Assembly (NCBI RefSeq): GCF_001509795.1
Contig: NZ_LLZN01000001.1
Span: 124,001 to 188,000 of the forward strand
Origin: Streptomyces sp. NRRL WC-3605
Lineage (GTDB): Bacteria; Actinomycetota; Actinomycetes; Streptomycetales; Streptomycetaceae
Length of the DNA stretch: 64,000 nt
Direction: 5' to 3'
This document shows, one piece after another, positions 19,654 to 29,737 of the stretch (the first letter of the stretch is position 1; every line of letters starts with the position of its first letter). The translations under genes were made by a program, and so were the position numbers. Under the pieces are notes generated by a model. The model did no database searches and was not told the DNA's origin. It saw only the letters and a program-made list of their open reading frames with translations.

Positions 19654-20618
19654 ACGACGCACTCGACGTCACCCTGCGACTCCTGATCGTCTTCGTCGTC
19701 TTCCTCACCTTCCCCCTGCTCGTCGGCCAGACGGAGCACAAGGTGATGGCTCATATGCAGGGCCGCCTCGGCCCCATGTACGCCGGCGGCTTCCACGGCT
19801 GGGCCCAGCTCGTCGCGGACGGCGTCAAGTTCGCGCAGAAGGAGGACGTGGTCCCGGCCGGCGCCGACCGCCGTATCTTCCAGCTCGCGCCGGCCGTGGC
19901 CCTCCTCCCGTATCTGCTCGTCCTCCTGGCGATCCCCATCGGCCCGGGCGAGGGCGCGGTCGGCGAGGTCGTCGACGCGGGGATCTTCTTCGTCCTGGCG
20001 GTCATGGGCGTGGGCGTCCTCGGCTCGCTCATGGCCGGGTGGGCCTCTGCCAACAAGTTCTCCCTCCTCGGCGGCCTGCGGACCGCCGCCCAGCTCCTCG
20101 CCTACGAACTCCCGATGCTGCTGACCGCCGCCTCCGTCGCGATGGCGGCCGGCACGGTCTCCCTGGTCGGCATCCTCGACGCGTTCGAGTGGTGGTGGCT
20201 GCCCTGGCAGATCGTCGGCGCGATCGTCTTCTTCGTCGCCGGCCTCGCCGAACTCCAGCGCCCGCCCTTCGACATGCCGGTCGCCGACTCGGAGATCATC
20301 TTCGGCGCCTACACCGAGTACACCGGTCTGCGCTTCGCTCTCTTCCTCCTCGCCGAGTACGCCGGGATCGTCGTCCTGTGCGGGCTGACCGCCGTCCTGT
20401 TCCTGGGCGGCTGGCACGGCCCCTGGGGCGCCGACGGTCTCGGCTGGGTCTGGACCCTGCTGAAGACGGCCGTCCTCGCGTTCATCGTGATCTGGCTGCG
20501 CGTCACCTACCCCCGACTGCGCGAGGACCAGCTGCAGAAGCTCTCCTGGACCCTCCTCGTCCCTCTCTCCCTCGCCCAGATCGCCCTCACCGGCATCGTC
20601 AAGGTGGTGATCCAGTAG
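19650..20618 (+). CDS. nuoH: Complex I subunit H (second nuo operon)
   Basis: A 322-residue protein from GTG 19650, overlapping the nuoC stop. It has eight membrane helices and the conserved quinone-chamber motifs: [20 protein letters not shown] (loop 1, ER-like region replaced by EHK), [16 protein letters not shown] (the ExxRPPFDxPEAE family motif) and [18 protein letters not shown]. NuoH forms the quinone entry tunnel with NuoB and NuoD and starts the proton-coupling path. In this operon it follows C directly, where D, E, F and G would stand in the canonical order. Confidence 0.94.
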   Translation: MNDALDVTLRLLIVFVVFLTFPLLVGQTEHKVMAHMQGRLGPMYAGGFHGWAQLVADGVKFAQKEDVVPAGADRRIFQLAPAVALLPYLLVLLAIPIGPGEGAVGEVVDAGIFFVLAVMGVGVLGSLMAGWASANKFSLLGGLRTAAQLLAYELPMLLTAASVAMAAGTVSLVGILDAFEWWWLPWQIVGAIVFFVAGLAELQRPPFDMPVADSEIIFGAYTEYTGLRFALFLLAEYAGIVVLCGLTAVLFLGGWHGPWGADGLGWVWTLLKTAVLAFIVIWLRVTYPRLREDQLQKLSWTLLVPLSLAQIALTGIVKVVIQ

Positions 20619-20620
20619 TC

Positions 20621-21184
20621 ATGGCCCCCATTCCCGGCAGTGGCCTGGCCAAGGGCCTGGCCGTCACCCTCCGCACGATGACGAGGAAGTCCGTCACCGC
20701 GCAGTACCCGGACACCCAGCCGGCCCTGCCGCCCCGCAGCCGCGGAGTGATCGGCCTGTTCGAGGAGAACTGCACGGTCTGCATGCTGTGCGCCCGTGAG
20801 TGCCCGGACTGGTGCATCTACATCGACTCCCACAAGGAGACGGTCCCGCCGGCGGCACCGGGCGGCCGTGAACGCAGCCGCAACGTCCTCGACCGCTTCG
20901 CCATCGACTTCTCCCTGTGCATGTACTGCGGTATCTGCATCGAGGTGTGTCCTTTCGACGCCCTGTTCTGGTCCCCCGAGTTCGAGTACGCGGAGACCGA
21001 CATCCGTGACCTCACCCACGAGCGCGACAAGCTGCGCGAGTGGATGTGGACCGTCCCCGCCCCGCCCGCCCTGGACCCCGGCGCGGAGGAGCCCAAGGAG
21101 ATCGCCGCCGCCCGCAAGACGGCCGAGAAGCTGGCGGCCGCTCAGGCTGAACCGCGGACGGACCCTCAGGAGGGACAGCCGTGA
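20621..21184 (+). CDS. nuoI: Complex I subunit I (second nuo operon)
   Basis: A 187-residue ferredoxin-like subunit from ATG 20621, two bases after the nuoH stop. Two 4Fe-4S motifs are intact: [15 protein letters not shown] and [15 protein letters not shown], clusters N6a and N6b that carry electrons to N2. The N-terminal amphipathic stretch ([16 protein letters not shown]) anchors it to the membrane arm. The C-terminus has a charged helix ([20 protein letters not shown]). With no NADH-input module in the operon, NuoI is the likely docking point for a ferredoxin, as in ferredoxin-fed complex I relatives (inference). Confidence 0.93.
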   Translation: MAPIPGSGLAKGLAVTLRTMTRKSVTAQYPDTQPALPPRSRGVIGLFEENCTVCMLCARECPDWCIYIDSHKETVPPAAPGGRERSRNVLDRFAIDFSLCMYCGICIEVCPFDALFWSPEFEYAETDIRDLTHERDKLREWMWTVPAPPALDPGAEEPKEIAAARKTAEKLAAAQAEPRTDPQEGQP

Positions 21185-21942
21185 GCCTCGCCGCAGCCGC
21201 CGTCACCGCCCACGCGGCCGGCACCCACGCCCTGGCCGCTCACGCGGCCCCGTCGAACGGTTCGCACGGCTTTCTCTCGCCGACGGGCGTCGAGATCACG
21301 TTCCTGCTCGTCGGCCTGGTCACCTTCGGCGCCGCCCTCGTCACCGTCACCACCCGGCAGCTGGTGCACGCCGCCCTGTGGCTGGTGGTGGCGCTCGGCG
21401 GACTCGCCGTCGAATACCTCCTGCTGACGGCCGAGTTCATTGCCTGGGTGCAGGTCCTCATCTATGTAGGATCCGTCGTCGTCCTCCTTCTGTTCGGTCT
21501 GATGCTGACCCGGGCTCCCATCGGCCGCTCCCCGGACGCCGACTCCGGGAACCGCTGGGCCGCCCTGGCGGTGGCCGCCGTCGCCGCGGTCACGCTCGTC
21601 TGGGTGGTCGTCGACGCCTTCCGCACCACCTGGATCGACCTGGACGGCCCAGCCGCCGGCTCCACCGAGGCCACCGGCGAGAGCCTCTTCCAGAACTGGG
21701 TCCTCCCCTTCGAGGGCCTGTCCGTCCTCCTCCTCGCCGCGCTGGTCGGCGCGATCGTCCTGTCCCGCAAGGCGAAGGCCGAGCCGGGCTCTCCCTCTGT
21801 GAACTCCGGAGCCGCGACCGGGAGTTCCCCATCCGTCCCGGATTCCCGTAATCACCCGATCGGGCGAAACGGGGCTTCCGAGGGAACCGGTTCGGGAGCG
21901 TCCGAGGGAACCACGCCGGCAGAGCAGGAAGGCGCCCGCTGA
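21181..21942 (+). CDS. nuoJ: Complex I subunit J (second nuo operon)
   Basis: A 253-residue protein from GTG 21181 (ATGA-type overlap with nuoI). It has five hydrophobic helices including [40 protein letters not shown] and [20 protein letters not shown], whose GSVVVL pi-bulge region is the family signature. NuoJ belongs to the first proton-channel region of the membrane arm. The last ~50 residues are a hydrophilic Ser/Gly/Glu-rich tail ([19 protein letters not shown]), another extension in this operon. Confidence 0.92.
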   Translation: MSLAAAAVTAHAAGTHALAAHAAPSNGSHGFLSPTGVEITFLLVGLVTFGAALVTVTTRQLVHAALWLVVALGGLAVEYLLLTAEFIAWVQVLIYVGSVVVLLLFGLMLTRAPIGRSPDADSGNRWAALAVAAVAAVTLVWVVVDAFRTTWIDLDGPAAGSTEATGESLFQNWVLPFEGLSVLLLAALVGAIVLSRKAKAEPGSPSVNSGAATGSSPSVPDSRNHPIGRNGASEGTGSGASEGTTPAEQEGAR

Positions 21943-22322
21943 TGCATCTCGCCTATCCCGCCGTGCTGTCGGCCCTGCTGTTCTGCACGGGCCTCTACGG
22001 CGTCCTCGCCCGCCGCAACGCGATCCTGGTCCTGATGTCGGTCGAGCTGATGCTCAACGCCGTCAACCTCAACCTGGTCGCCTTCGACATCTGGCTCAGC
22101 CGGGCCGCCGAGGACACCCTGCACTCCGGTCAGGCCCTGACCCTCTTCACGATCACCATCGCCGCCGCCGAGATCGGTATCGGCCTGGCGATCGTGCTCG
22201 CCGTCCACCGCAATCGCGGCACCTCGGACATCGATCGGCTCCGCGACACCGCCGAGGGCCACGACCCCGATCACGACAGCCCCGCCGCCGGGCAGGCCGA
22301 GAAGGCTGAGGCCACCGCGTGA
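21942..22322 (+). CDS. nuoK: Complex I subunit K (second nuo operon)
   Basis: A 126-residue, three-helix subunit. The membrane Glu residues used in proton transfer are visible in [20 protein letters not shown] and [20 protein letters not shown]. It is related to the MrpC family but its place between J and L fixes the identity. ATG 21942 overlaps the nuoJ stop by one base and its stop overlaps the nuoL GTG (GTGA). The C-terminal ~30 residues are polar and rich in Asp/Glu. Confidence 0.93.
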   Translation: MHLAYPAVLSALLFCTGLYGVLARRNAILVLMSVELMLNAVNLNLVAFDIWLSRAAEDTLHSGQALTLFTITIAAAEIGIGLAIVLAVHRNRGTSDIDRLRDTAEGHDPDHDSPAAGQAEKAEATA

Positions 22323-24313
22323 CCACGACCACCCTCGCCGTACTCGTCCCCCTCCTCCCCTTCCTCGGTGCCGCGGCCGGCCTGCTCCTGGGCCGTACGA
22401 CCCCGGGGTTCGCCCGGCCCCTCGCCGTCCTGCCCACCCTCGCGTCGCTGGTGCTCGCCGTTGTCGTCGCCCTGCGCCAGGGCGGGGGACAGGCGATCAC
22501 CGCCGCCACCGAGCTCACGCCCACCGGCTCGGTGCCGATCGAACTCGCCCTGGACGTCGACGGCTTCGCCGCGCTCGTCGTCGTACTCGTGACCGTCGTC
22601 GCGACCTGCGTGCAGGTGTACTCCACGGGCTACCTCCGCGAGGACCCCCGCTACGCGTCGTACGCCGCGCTCGTCTCCCTGTTCACCTCCGCGATGCTGC
22701 TCGTCGTCTACTCCGGTGACCTGATGGTGCTGCTGGTCGGCTGGGAGATCATGGGCATCTGCTCGTACTTCCTGGTCGGCCACTACTGGGAGACCCCCGA
22801 GGCCCGAGCCGCCTCCATCAAGGCGTTCCTGGTGACAAAACTCGGCGACGTCCCCTTCCTCATCGGCCTGTTCGCACTCGCCACCGACGCCGGGTCCTTC
22901 CGCATCACGAAGATCCTCGGCACCGTCGCAAGCGGCGGCCTCGACCACCCGACCGTCATCGCGCTGCTGCTCCTCGCGGGAGTGGCGGGCAAGTCGGCGC
23001 AGTTCCCGCTGCACACCTGGCTGCCCGACGCGATGGCCGGTCCGACGCCGGTCTCCGCACTCATCCACGCCGCGACGATGGTCGCCGCCGGCGTCTACTT
23101 CGTAGCCCGCCTCCTTCCGGTCTTCGAGGCCTCACAGGCCGCGATGGTCGTACTCGCCGTCATGGCCGCCGTCACGATGGTCGGCTCCGGCCTGGCCGCG
23201 CTCGCCCAGGACGACATCAAGCGGGTCCTCGCCTACTCGACGATCGGCCAGCTCGGGTACATGACGGGCGCCCTGGCCGTCGCCGACCGTGGCGCCGCCG
23301 TCTTCCACCTCCTCTCGCACGGAGCCTTCAAGGCCCTGCTCTTCCTCGCGGCCGGCGTGATCATCCACGCTGCCGGCACCAATTCGCTGGCCGCCATGTC
23401 CCGCATGGGCCATCTGCGCGACCGCGTCCCGGACGCCTTCTGGACGATGACCGTGGCGCTCCTCGCGCTCGCCGCGATCCCGCCGTTCAGCGGCTTCTTC
23501 TCCAAGGAGTCCGTCCTCGGCGCGGCCGAGCACGTCGCCACCGGCCACACCGAACACGCCCCCGGCGCCGCGGGCTGGACCGTCCTGATCGCCGGAGTGG
23601 TCACCGCCCTGCTCACGGCCGCGTACGCGACCCGCCTGTGGCTGCTCGCCTTCCGCGGCCGGGGCGCCGAGGCCCCCGATCACGGCAGGCAGCCGCTGAC
23701 GATGACTGTGGTGCTGTGGGTGCTGGCCGTGCCCTCCCTGGCCGTCGGCGGATTCGCCTACCGCGTGCTCCCCGACTGGTTCGACGGCGACGACCTCGCC
23801 CCCACCCTCACCACGTCCGTCCTCGGCACCGGTGTCGCCCTCATCGGCGGCATCGTCACCTACGCGGCCTGGCGGCACACGACCTCGCTGGCCATGGGCG
23901 TACCGCTGGGCGCGGTCGCCGCGCACCCCGAGGGCGACGCCGGACAGGTCGAGGCCGAGGCCATCGCCAGTCACACGCCCGTGTACGGGGGAGTGGCCTA
24001 CGCACTCGACCCGGCGGACCCCGGCAGGCTGCTGCTCGGCCCGCTGCACCGCCACGCCGCCGTCGGCTTCCACCTCGACGCGGTCTATCGGACGCTCTTC
24101 GTCCGCCCGGTCCAGGGCGGCGCTGCCCTCGTCCGGTTCCTCGACCGCGAGGTCGTCGACACCTACGTACGCGGCGCCGGCGCCCTTCCACGCTGGCTCG
24201 GCATCGCCGTGCGGCGCGCCCAGACCGGCAATGTGCAGACCTATGTGAGCGCGCTGCTCGCCGGCACCGTCGTCCTCGCGGTCGCCGCCGTCCTCGTCGC
24301 CACGGGAGCGTGA
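22319..24313 (+). CDS. nuoL: Complex I subunit L (second nuo operon)
   Basis: A 664-residue proton-pumping antiporter-like subunit from GTG 22319. It has the usual sixteen or so helices. Key segments: [20 protein letters not shown] (conserved Glu), [20 protein letters not shown] (Lys and the HTWLPDAM signature), [20 protein letters not shown], and [17 protein letters not shown] (His/Lys pair). The C-terminus is the long lateral helix plus a final anchor ([20 protein letters not shown]). NuoL is the most distal pump. Six bases separate its stop from the nuoM start. Confidence 0.95.
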   Translation: MTTTTLAVLVPLLPFLGAAAGLLLGRTTPGFARPLAVLPTLASLVLAVVVALRQGGGQAITAATELTPTGSVPIELALDVDGFAALVVVLVTVVATCVQVYSTGYLREDPRYASYAALVSLFTSAMLLVVYSGDLMVLLVGWEIMGICSYFLVGHYWETPEARAASIKAFLVTKLGDVPFLIGLFALATDAGSFRITKILGTVASGGLDHPTVIALLLLAGVAGKSAQFPLHTWLPDAMAGPTPVSALIHAATMVAAGVYFVARLLPVFEASQAAMVVLAVMAAVTMVGSGLAALAQDDIKRVLAYSTIGQLGYMTGALAVADRGAAVFHLLSHGAFKALLFLAAGVIIHAAGTNSLAAMSRMGHLRDRVPDAFWTMTVALLALAAIPPFSGFFSKESVLGAAEHVATGHTEHAPGAAGWTVLIAGVVTALLTAAYATRLWLLAFRGRGAEAPDHGRQPLTMTVVLWVLAVPSLAVGGFAYRVLPDWFDGDDLAPTLTTSVLGTGVALIGGIVTYAAWRHTTSLAMGVPLGAVAAHPEGDAGQVEAEAIASHTPVYGGVAYALDPADPGRLLLGPLHRHAAVGFHLDAVYRTLFVRPVQGGAALVRFLDREVVDTYVRGAGALPRWLGIAVRRAQTGNVQTYVSALLAGTVVLAVAAVLVATGA

Positions 24314-24319
24314 GCAGGC

Positions 24320-25894
24320 GTGATCGATATCAACGAGTCCGTGATGCAGTTCCTTCTGGCGTTCATCGTCGTCGGGCCGCTCCTCGGCGCGGCCGCCGCC
24401 CTCCTGCCGGCCCCGCCGAGGCTGAAGGGGAAGTCACCCGAGCAGGCGGTGCTCCGGCACGGTGTGACCGTGACCGGCGTGGTGCTCGTCGCGGCGATCG
24501 TCCTCGCGCTGGGCTTCGACCACGACCAGCCGTCGAAGATGCAGGCCAGCACGGACATCAGCTGGATCCCGGCACTCGACGTGCGCATCCACCTCAGCGT
24601 CGACGGCATCTCCCTCCCCCTTCTGGTCCTGACCGCGCTGCTGACCTTCCTCTGCGCGCTCTACTCGTACTTCAAGATGCCTTCCGGGCCCACCCCGAAG
24701 GCGTTCGTCGCCCTGCTGCTCCTGCTGGAAGGCGGCACCCTCGCCACCTTCGCCGTCCTCGACCTGCTGCTCTTCTTCCTCGCCTTCGAGACGGTCCTCA
24801 TCCCGATGTACTTCCTCATCGCCCGCTGGGGCGGCGACGGCCGGGCCGCGGCCGCCTGGAAGTTCATCCTCTACACGCTGCTCGGCTCGGTCGTGATGCT
24901 GCTCGGCCTGCTCCTGATCGGCCTCAAGGCGGGCACGTTCGACATGGTGGCACTCGCCACTGACAACGGCCGGTCACTGACCGCGTCCGTGCAGGTCGTG
25001 GCAGTTCTGGCGATCGGTCTGGGGCTTGCGGTCAAGACGCCGATGTGGCCCCTGCACAGCTGGCTGCCCGACGCCCACACCGCGGCGCCGACCGTGGGCT
25101 CGGTGCTGCTGGCCGGCGTCCTGCTGAAGATGGGCACGTACGGGTTCGTGCGGATCCTGCTGCCTATCGCCCCGGACGGCTTCGCCGACTTCGCGCCCTA
25201 CCTCGCCGCGTTCGCCGTCGTCGGCATCATCTACGGATCGCTGGCCTGCCTGGCCCTGGCCAAGCAGGGCGCGAAGGGCGACCTCAAGCGCCTCATCGCC
25301 TACTCGTCCGTCGGCCACATGGGCTTCGTCCTCCTCGGCATCGCCACGATGACCCCGACCGGCGTGAACGGCGCCCTGTTCGCCAACATCGCCCACGGCC
25401 TCATCACCGGCCTGCTGTTCTTCCTGGTCGGCGCGCTGAAGGACCGTACCGGCACGACCGACCTCGACACCCTCGCCGAGGAGACCGGCGCGGCCCTGTA
25501 CGGCAAGGCCCCCCGCCTGGGCGGACTGCTCGCCTTCGCGGCGGTCGCCTCGCTGGGACTGCCCGGCCTCGCCGGGTTCTGGGGCGAGATGCTCGCCCTG
25601 TTCGGCGCGTTCGATCCCGCCGCCGGCCTCAGCCGCCCGGCCTTCCTCACCTTCATGGCGATCGGCGCCTTCGGCACCCTGCTCACCGCCGCGTACCTGC
25701 TCGTCGTGGTGCGCCGCGTGTGCATGGGCGCGGTCCCGCGGGACGCCCCGCGACTCGCCGACGTCCACAGCTACGAGTTCGCGGCCTGGACCCCGCTGGT
25801 CGCCCTCACCGTCGTCGCCGGTCTCTGGCCCAAGACCCTCCTCGGCCTCACCGACCCGGCCGTGCAGCAGCTCCTCGCAGGAGGCACCCGATGA
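24320..25894 (+). CDS. nuoM: Complex I subunit M (second nuo operon)
   Basis: A 524-residue antiporter-like subunit from GTG 24320. Family features are ETVLIPMYFLIARWGG (conserved Glu), VKTPMWPLHSWLPDAHTAAP (Lys plus HSWLPDAH signature), DLKRLIAYSSVGHMGFVLLG, and HGLITGLLFFLVGALKDRTG. It is the middle proton pump. The stop overlaps the nuoN start (ATGA at 25891-25894), and a GGAGG for nuoN lies within its last codons. It has normal length. Confidence 0.95.
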   Translation: MIDINESVMQFLLAFIVVGPLLGAAAALLPAPPRLKGKSPEQAVLRHGVTVTGVVLVAAIVLALGFDHDQPSKMQASTDISWIPALDVRIHLSVDGISLPLLVLTALLTFLCALYSYFKMPSGPTPKAFVALLLLLEGGTLATFAVLDLLLFFLAFETVLIPMYFLIARWGGDGRAAAAWKFILYTLLGSVVMLLGLLLIGLKAGTFDMVALATDNGRSLTASVQVVAVLAIGLGLAVKTPMWPLHSWLPDAHTAAPTVGSVLLAGVLLKMGTYGFVRILLPIAPDGFADFAPYLAAFAVVGIIYGSLACLALAKQGAKGDLKRLIAYSSVGHMGFVLLGIATMTPTGVNGALFANIAHGLITGLLFFLVGALKDRTGTTDLDTLAEETGAALYGKAPRLGGLLAFAAVASLGLPGLAGFWGEMLALFGAFDPAAGLSRPAFLTFMAIGAFGTLLTAAYLLVVVRRVCMGAVPRDAPRLADVHSYEFAAWTPLVALTVVAGLWPKTLLGLTDPAVQQLLAGGTR

Positions 25895-27414
25895 GCTCCC
25901 CGGCCCAGCCCCTCGCCGAGTCGCTGGTCCAGTCCGTCGACTGGCTCGCCATCGCGCCCCCCACCGTCGTGGCAGCCGTGGCCCTCGCGGTCCTCGTCGC
26001 CGACCTGTTCGTCCCCGAGGGCAGGAAGGCACTGCTCGGCTGGGCGTCCGTGGCGGGACTCGCCGCCGCCGCGCTCCTGCTGCTGCCCCTCCTGGACGGC
26101 GACCGCTCCACCTTCTGCCTCACCGGCACCCCGGACGTGTGCAGCTACACCGCCGACCGCTTCACCCTCGTCATCCAGTTCCTCGTCCTCGGCGGCGCCC
26201 TCCTCGCGGCCCTCCTCTCGGTCACCGCTCTGAAGGACGCCAGGAAGGACCTGCCAGAAGGCGAGTACTGGTTCCTGCTGCTGTCCTCCGCCGCCGGAGC
26301 CGCGCTGCTGCCCGCCGCCCGCGACCTGGCGACCCTCGTCGTCGCCCTGGAGGTCGCCTCGCTGCCCGCGTTCGCCCTGGTCGGCCTCCGCCGCGGCGAC
26401 CGCCGGTCCTCCGAAGCGGCCCTGAAGTTCTTCCTGTCGTCGGTCACCGCCACCGCGGTCAGCCTCATGGGCATCAGCTTCGTGTACGCCGCGACGGGCA
26501 CCCTCCACCTCACCCGGCTCGCCGACCGCATCCAGGGCGTCGACGGCCAGCTCCAGACCCTCACCCAGACCGGCGTCGTCCTCACCCTGGTCGGCTTCGC
26601 CTTCAAGACGGCCGCCGTGCCCTTCCACTTCTGGGTGCCGGACACCTACGTCGGCGCGCCTCTGCCGGTCGCCGCCTATCTGTCGGTCGTCGGCAAGGCG
26701 GTCGGCTTCACCGGCCTGATCCTCGTCACCGTCGTCGCGCTGCCGTCGTACGCCGACGTCTGGGGCCCGGCGCTCGCCGCACTCGCCGCGCTCACCATGA
26801 CCGTCGGCAACGTCGGTGCCCTTCGGCAGCAGGCCACGCGCGCGTACAGCGCGGTACGCCTGCTCGCCTGGTCCTCCGTCGGCCAGGCCGGCTATCTCCT
26901 CGTACCGATCGCCGCCGCCGCGTACTCCGGAGACGCCGAGCGGTCCATCGGCTCCACCGTGGCCTACGCGCTCATGTACGGCGCCGTGAACCTGGGCGCC
27001 TTCGCGGTGGCCGCACTGGTCGGCCGTACGAAGACCCTGAACCGGATCAGCGACTACCGCGGCCTGTACGCCCGCAACCCGCTCTCCGCCCTGGTCCTGG
27101 CCTTCTTCCTGCTGTGCCTCGCAGGGCTGCCGCCCGGGATCATCGGACTCTTCGCCAAGGTCACCGTCTTCTCCGCCGCCGTCGACGCGGGTCTGGGCTG
27201 GCTGGCCGTGGTGATGGCGGTCAACGTCGTAATCGCGCTGTTCTACTACCTCCAGTGGACGGCCCTGCTGTTCCGCGCCCCCGAGGGCGAAGAGGCCAGG
27301 CACCTCCCGGTCGCGCCGGTGACGGCGGCGATCGCCCTCACCGGCGTCATCGCCGTCGCTCTCTCCGGGGCACCCCAGCTCGTCCTGCGCTTCACCGACA
27401 CCGGGCTCTTCTGA
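25891..27414 (+). CDS. nuoN: Complex I subunit N (second nuo operon)
   Basis: A 507-residue antiporter-like subunit from ATG 25891 with CAGGAGG upstream. Signatures are LVVALEVASLPAFALVGLRR (conserved Glu), AFKTAAVPFHFWVPDTYVGA (Lys, FHxWxPD motif), and QQATRAYSAVRLLAWSSVGQ. It is the pump nearest J and K and the last gene of the operon. Immediately downstream lies a perfect 22-bp tandem repeat with CACGCGCGCGTG palindromes, which may act as a transcription end signal. Confidence 0.95.
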   Translation: MSSPAQPLAESLVQSVDWLAIAPPTVVAAVALAVLVADLFVPEGRKALLGWASVAGLAAAALLLLPLLDGDRSTFCLTGTPDVCSYTADRFTLVIQFLVLGGALLAALLSVTALKDARKDLPEGEYWFLLLSSAAGAALLPAARDLATLVVALEVASLPAFALVGLRRGDRRSSEAALKFFLSSVTATAVSLMGISFVYAATGTLHLTRLADRIQGVDGQLQTLTQTGVVLTLVGFAFKTAAVPFHFWVPDTYVGAPLPVAAYLSVVGKAVGFTGLILVTVVALPSYADVWGPALAALAALTMTVGNVGALRQQATRAYSAVRLLAWSSVGQAGYLLVPIAAAAYSGDAERSIGSTVAYALMYGAVNLGAFAVAALVGRTKTLNRISDYRGLYARNPLSALVLAFFLLCLAGLPPGIIGLFAKVTVFSAAVDAGLGWLAVVMAVNVVIALFYYLQWTALLFRAPEGEEARHLPVAPVTAAIALTGVIAVALSGAPQLVLRFTDTGLF

Positions 27415-27422
27415 CCCGCGGC

Positions 27423-27466
27423 GCCGGCACGCGCGCGTGGCCACGCCGGCACGCGCGCGTGGCCAC
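27423..27466. repeat. Perfect 22-bp tandem repeat after nuoN
   Basis: The unit GCCGGCACGCGCGCGTGG-CCAC occurs at 27423-27444 and 27445-27466. Each copy contains the 12-bp palindrome CACGCGCGCGTG. The same palindrome, also preceded by CCGG, occurs directly after another stop codon at 54938-54949. Confidence 0.7.
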
Positions 27467-27639
27467 ACACCGGGGCCTCACCCGGACGGCCCTGGGGTGG
27501 TGGCGACGACCAGGGAACCCGTGACCTTCGCCTGGCGTTGACCAGTACAGAAGGGTCCACTGGACGTGACACCACGGCACCGGTGGCGTCGCAGACGACC
27601 AGTGAAGGTTCCCCTGCCGCACCACTTGGAGGGCGTACC

Positions 27640-28500
27640 GTGCACCGCCGGCACAACGGGCTCAGGACCGCAGTCCTCCTCGGGGGACTGTCCGCGCTCA
27701 TCATCGTCATCGGCAGTTTCTTCGGCCGGATGGGGCTCGTCGTCGCGGTCCTGATCGCCCTCGGGACTAACGCCTACGCGTACTGGAACAGCGACAAGCT
27801 CGCCCTGCGCGCGATGCGGGCCCGCCCAGTCAGCGAGTTCGAGGCACCCGGGCTGTACCGGATGGTCCGCGAGCTCTCCACCCAGGCCCGCCAGCCGATG
27901 CCCCGTCTCTACATCTCCCCGACAGAGGCGCCGAACGCGTTCGCGACCGGCCGCAACCCCCGCAACGCAGCGGTGTGCTGCACCGAGGGCATCCTGCGCC
28001 TCCTCGACGAGCGGGAGCTGCGCGGTGTCATCGGCCACGAGTTGAGCCATGTGTACAACCGCGACATCCTGATCTCGTCGGTCGCCGGTGCGCTCGCCTC
28101 GGTGATCATGTTCCTGGTCAACTTCGCCTGGCTGATCCCCATCGGCCGCTCGGACGACGACGACGGACCCGGCATCCTCGGCCTGCTGCTGATCATGATC
28201 CTGGGGCCGCTGGCCGCCTCCCTCATCCAGCTGGCCATCAGCCGGTCGAGGGAGTACGAGGCGGACGCGTCCGGAGCCCAGCTCACCGGAGACCCGCTCG
28301 CTCTGGCCAGCGCCCTGCGCAAGCTGGAGACGGGCACCAAGCAGCTGCCGCTGCCGCCCGAGCCCCGCATCGAGACCGCCAGCCACATGATGATCGCGAA
28401 CCCGTTCCGCCCCGGACAGGGGTTCGCGAAGATGTTCTCCACCCACCCTCCGATGGCAGAGCGCATCGCCCGACTCGAGAAGATGGCAGGCCACCTGTGA
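27640..28500 (+). CDS. htpX: HtpX-like M48 membrane zinc protease
   Basis: A 286-residue protein from GTG 27640, chosen because GGAGGG stands 6-7 bases upstream and [17 protein letters not shown] is the normal HtpX beginning. Two N-terminal helices precede the catalytic HExxH in [13 protein letters not shown]; the third zinc ligand Glu is in [17 protein letters not shown]; a second helix pair lies between ([20 protein letters not shown]). The C-terminal [15 protein letters not shown] is typical. HtpX degrades misfolded membrane proteins under envelope stress. Its stop overlaps the yccF-like start (GTGA), so the two are coupled. Confidence 0.92.
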   Translation: MHRRHNGLRTAVLLGGLSALIIVIGSFFGRMGLVVAVLIALGTNAYAYWNSDKLALRAMRARPVSEFEAPGLYRMVRELSTQARQPMPRLYISPTEAPNAFATGRNPRNAAVCCTEGILRLLDERELRGVIGHELSHVYNRDILISSVAGALASVIMFLVNFAWLIPIGRSDDDDGPGILGLLLIMILGPLAASLIQLAISRSREYEADASGAQLTGDPLALASALRKLETGTKQLPLPPEPRIETASHMMIANPFRPGQGFAKMFSTHPPMAERIARLEKMAGHL

Positions 28501-28892
28501 AGACCATCCTGAACGTCATCTGGCTCGTCCTGAGCGGCTTCTGGCTGTTCCTCGCCTACATGGTGGCGGGCCTCGTCCTGTGCATCACCATCATCGGCAT
28601 CCCGTTCGGCATCGCGGCGTTCCGTATCGGCGTCTACGCCCTGTGGCCCTTCGGGTACACCACGCTCGAGCGGCATGACGCGGGAGCCCCCTCATGCGTC
28701 GGCAACGTGCTGTGGTTGGTCCTCGCGGGCTGGTGGCTGGCCATCGGTCACATCGTCACGGGCCTCGCCCTGTGCGTGACGATCATCGGCATCCCGTTCG
28801 GCATCGCCAACTTCAAGCTGATCCCGGTGTCGCTGTTCCCGCTCGGACGCGAGATCGTGCCGACGGACCGGCCGTTCGCGACGACCTGGTAG
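28497..28892 (+). CDS. YccF domain (DUF307) inner-membrane protein
   Basis: A 131-residue membrane protein from GTG 28497, overlapping the htpX stop. It is built of two copies of the YccF repeat: [20 protein letters not shown] with [16 protein letters not shown], and [20 protein letters not shown] with [16 protein letters not shown], each with a hairpin of two helices and the IIGIPFGIA signature. The family's function is unknown. The coupling to htpX suggests a part in membrane protein quality control, but that rests on position only. Confidence 0.88.
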   Translation: MKTILNVIWLVLSGFWLFLAYMVAGLVLCITIIGIPFGIAAFRIGVYALWPFGYTTLERHDAGAPSCVGNVLWLVLAGWWLAIGHIVTGLALCVTIIGIPFGIANFKLIPVSLFPLGREIVPTDRPFATTW

Positions 28893-28960
28893 CGGGAGGG
28901 ACGGCAGCCCGCCCGTCCACGGTCCGGGTGCGCCGCCCGCCCACAGTCAGACGGCGCCGA

Positions 28961-29022
28961 CTGTCCACAGCCAGCCACTCAGGGGCGACTGTCGACTGTC
29001 CACAGTCCGCCGGTTGTCCACA
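28961..29022 (+). promoter_or_regulatory. Cluster of three DnaA-box-like sites
   Basis: CTGTCCACA at 28961-28969 and 28996-29004 and the consensus TTGTCCACA at 29014-29022 all point the same way in a 170-bp intergenic stretch. A weaker CGCCCACAG lies at about 28936. The gene downstream starts at 29063. Confidence 0.5.
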
Positions 29023-29062
29023 GCCCCGGCCGGTTGTCAGTGGCGGCTTGCATCATGAACGC

Positions 29063-29632
29063 ATGACCGAGAACGAGCAGTTGCTGACGAGGGTGGCGGC
29101 CGAGGCGCGCAACGCCCGACCGTGGGGTTGGCCTTCACTCCCCGAGCCGGTGAACGCGGCCACCTTGGCCCGCGCCGAGGCGGCCCTCGGCTTCAGCCTG
29201 CCCCCGCTCCTCGCCGACCTCTATCTCCGCATAGGCGACGGTGGGTTCGGTCCGGAGTACGGGCTGTTGCCCCTGCTCGACAACCCTCCCGCCGGCGAGC
29301 CCGCCGCCGTCCCGCAGTACCTCGCCAACCGGGAGGCCGCCCGCAGGAACCTGGACTGGCCGTGGCCCGAAGGAGTCCTGCCGATATCCCACTGGGGCTG
29401 CGCGATGTACGCCTGCGTGGACTGCCGCAGCCCCGAGGCCCCCGTCCTCCTCTTCGAGCCGAACGCCGACGACGCCGCCCACGCCTGGTACGTGGACGCC
29501 CCGAGCCTCGCCGACTGGCTGCGTGCCTGGCTCGACGGCACCGGCTGGTACGAGGAGACGAACGACGACATGGACCTGACCCCGTGGGCGGACTTCCCCC
29601 TGCGCACGGGCTCCGCGCACCCCACCACCTGA
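29063..29632 (+). CDS. SMI1/KNR4 (SUKH) family protein
   Basis: A 189-residue protein from ATG 29063. The SUKH pattern is clear: LARAEAALGFSLPPLLADLY, RIGDGGFGPEYGLLPL, and a later YLANREAARRNLDW with ISHWGCAMYACVDC. SUKH proteins often act as immunity or antitoxin partners of secreted toxins, or as regulatory scaffolds. No toxin gene adjoins it here, so this copy may be a housekeeping or orphan immunity protein. An ATG eight bases upstream runs into a stop within four codons and is not the start. Confidence 0.85.
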   Translation: MTENEQLLTRVAAEARNARPWGWPSLPEPVNAATLARAEAALGFSLPPLLADLYLRIGDGGFGPEYGLLPLLDNPPAGEPAAVPQYLANREAARRNLDWPWPEGVLPISHWGCAMYACVDCRSPEAPVLLFEPNADDAAHAWYVDAPSLADWLRAWLDGTGWYEETNDDMDLTPWADFPLRTGSAHPTT

Positions 29633-29737
29633 GGACCACCCACCGGGGGCGAGCCCAACCCTTGCCTCAGCCCCCTGCCCCGGCCCCCGGGGCCAGCCTG
29701 GGGTGCCCAGCACCGGGGTGCCTCCCCGCCGGCACGC

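Noticed and set aside
18746..20620. A long open frame upstream of, and in phase with, nuoI
   Set aside because: It runs out of frame through nuoC and nuoH with Pro/Arg-rich shadow sequence; nuoI proper begins at ATG 20621 with its conserved N-terminus.
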